Assembly (NCBI GenBank): GCA_963771305.1
Contig: CAVYTS010000012.1
Coordinates: 372,001-436,000 of the forward strand
Direction of reading: 5' to 3'
DNA from: CAJCIT01 sp963771305
GTDB taxonomy: Bacteria > Acidobacteriota > Terriglobia > Bryobacterales > Bryobacteraceae
Length of the DNA stretch: 64,000 bases
The stretch's first letter is position 1. Each line of letters begins with the position of its first letter. The position numbers and the translations under genes are program-made. Of this stretch, positions 63,643 to 64,000 are shown piece by piece. The notes beneath the pieces were generated by a model. The model made no database searches. It was given only the letters and a program-made list of their open reading frames with translations, and was not told where the DNA came from.

Positions 63643-64000
63643 ATGAAGAAGTATTTGAGCATCCATTTCGGCAGCCGGCGCGGCCGCAGCAGGACCGCAC
63701 TGAGAACGCTCCTGTCGATCTTTGTCGCGTTGGGGGGTGCGGCAGGCGACCTGACGGCCGCGGCGCAGTCTCCCTCCAAAGCGATGCTGGGGCGCTGGGA
63801 TCTGACTTTGACGACGCCGACCGGCGAGTTGCCTTCGTGGATCGAGATCTCGGAAGATCAGGGGAATCCGAAGATCGTGATGGTGGGGGTTACGGATCAC
63901 GCCACTCCATTGCAGAAGTTCACGGCCAACGGAAACGAACTCGAGTTTGTCTCGCCCAAGGGTGAAGAAGGGTTTGCGGCAGACATGACATTCAAGGGGA
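63643..64000 (+). CDS. Partial exported protein, probable N-terminal domain of a 3-keto-disaccharide hydrolase-like (DUF1080) protein
   Basis: The frame opens at ATG 63643, preceded by AGGGGAAGAGAA, and continues past the window end. It has a signal region (TALRTLLSIFVALGGAAG), then MLGRWDLTLTTPTGELPSWI and a beta-rich start. This resembles the N-terminal domain found before DUF1080/3-keto-disaccharide hydrolase domains. It probably works with the adjacent Gfo/Idh/MocA gene in sugar breakdown. Only about 119 residues are visible. Confidence 0.6.
   Translation, partial: MKKYLSIHFGSRRGRSRTALRTLLSIFVALGGAAGDLTAAAQSPSKAMLGRWDLTLTTPTGELPSWIEISEDQGNPKIVMVGVTDHATPLQKFTANGNELEFVSPKGEEGFAADMTFKG

Noticed and set aside
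63480..63965. Plus-strand ORF of 161 aa at the right end
   Set aside because: It overlaps the end of the oxidoreductase gene in another frame and competes with the signal-peptide-bearing frame at 63643, which has a ribosome-binding site.

Overview
The window reads as a chromosomal segment of an acidobacterium, most likely a Solibacter/Bryobacter-type member of the Acidobacteriota. This is an inference from gene content: a complete alternative complex III (Act) operon joined to a caa3 oxidase, tandem secreted S53 pro-kumamolisin-type peptidases, many signal-peptide and Tat-exported proteins, frequent TTG/GTG starts and a GC-rich composition. No rRNA, tRNA, CRISPR array or phage was seen.

Layout. 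0-3 kb (+): a tiny zinc-ribbon gene, then yvcK and glmU overlapping by 4 bp (UDP-GlcNAc sensing and synthesis). 3.2-4.1 kb (-): truB. 4.3-8.7 kb (+): an ABC exporter, an exported epoxide-hydrolase-like enzyme, an MpaB/Lcp-type oxygenase and a VOC protein. 8.8-9.9 kb (-): a secreted protein with a zincin-like HEVGEW motif. 10.0-22.9 kb (-): a respiratory operon, actABCDEF, a single-TM protein of unknown role, SCO, and caa3 oxidase subunits II, I, III and IV, forming a quinol to cytochrome c to oxygen chain. Divergent from it lie a sensor kinase and a receiver-Xre response regulator; the latter is interrupted by a frameshift. 25-31 kb: two secreted proteins of unknown role (+), then on the minus strand a frameshifted GT9-like glycosyltransferase, an MTA phosphorylase and meaB, with a nested inverted-repeat element between the last two. 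30.6-34.8 kb (-): a Tol-Pal envelope operon (tolQ, tolR, tolA/tonB-like, tolB, pal).

35-41 kb: recN (+), murJ (-), an HtrA-type protease split by a one-base frameshift, and a bacterial deoxyhypusine-synthase-like gene. 41-47.8 kb (-): a tripartite RND efflux system. 48-50 kb: a beta-lactamase-fold serine hydrolase and an FMN-binding split-barrel protein, then two tandem palindromic repeats. 50.2-54 kb (-): a tightly coupled operon of a sugar-porter MFS protein, an APH-fold kinase and a divergent enolase, each overlapping the next by 4 bp. 54.1-54.6 kb: an internally deleted insertion-sequence remnant with doubled inverted repeats. 54.9-59.2 kb (+): two near-identical S53 peptidases. 59.2-64 kb: an O-antigen-ligase/TPR protein, an Xre/RES toxin-antitoxin pair, a Tat-exported Gfo/Idh/MocA oxidoreductase and the start of a probable sugar-binding or hydrolase protein that runs off the window.

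The best candidates for new biology are the porter-kinase-divergent enolase module, the unassigned protein inside the ACIII-caa3 operon together with its divergent sensor pair, and the secreted HEVGEW protein. Three conserved genes carry single frameshifts; whether these are real or sequencing errors should be settled before anything is built on them.
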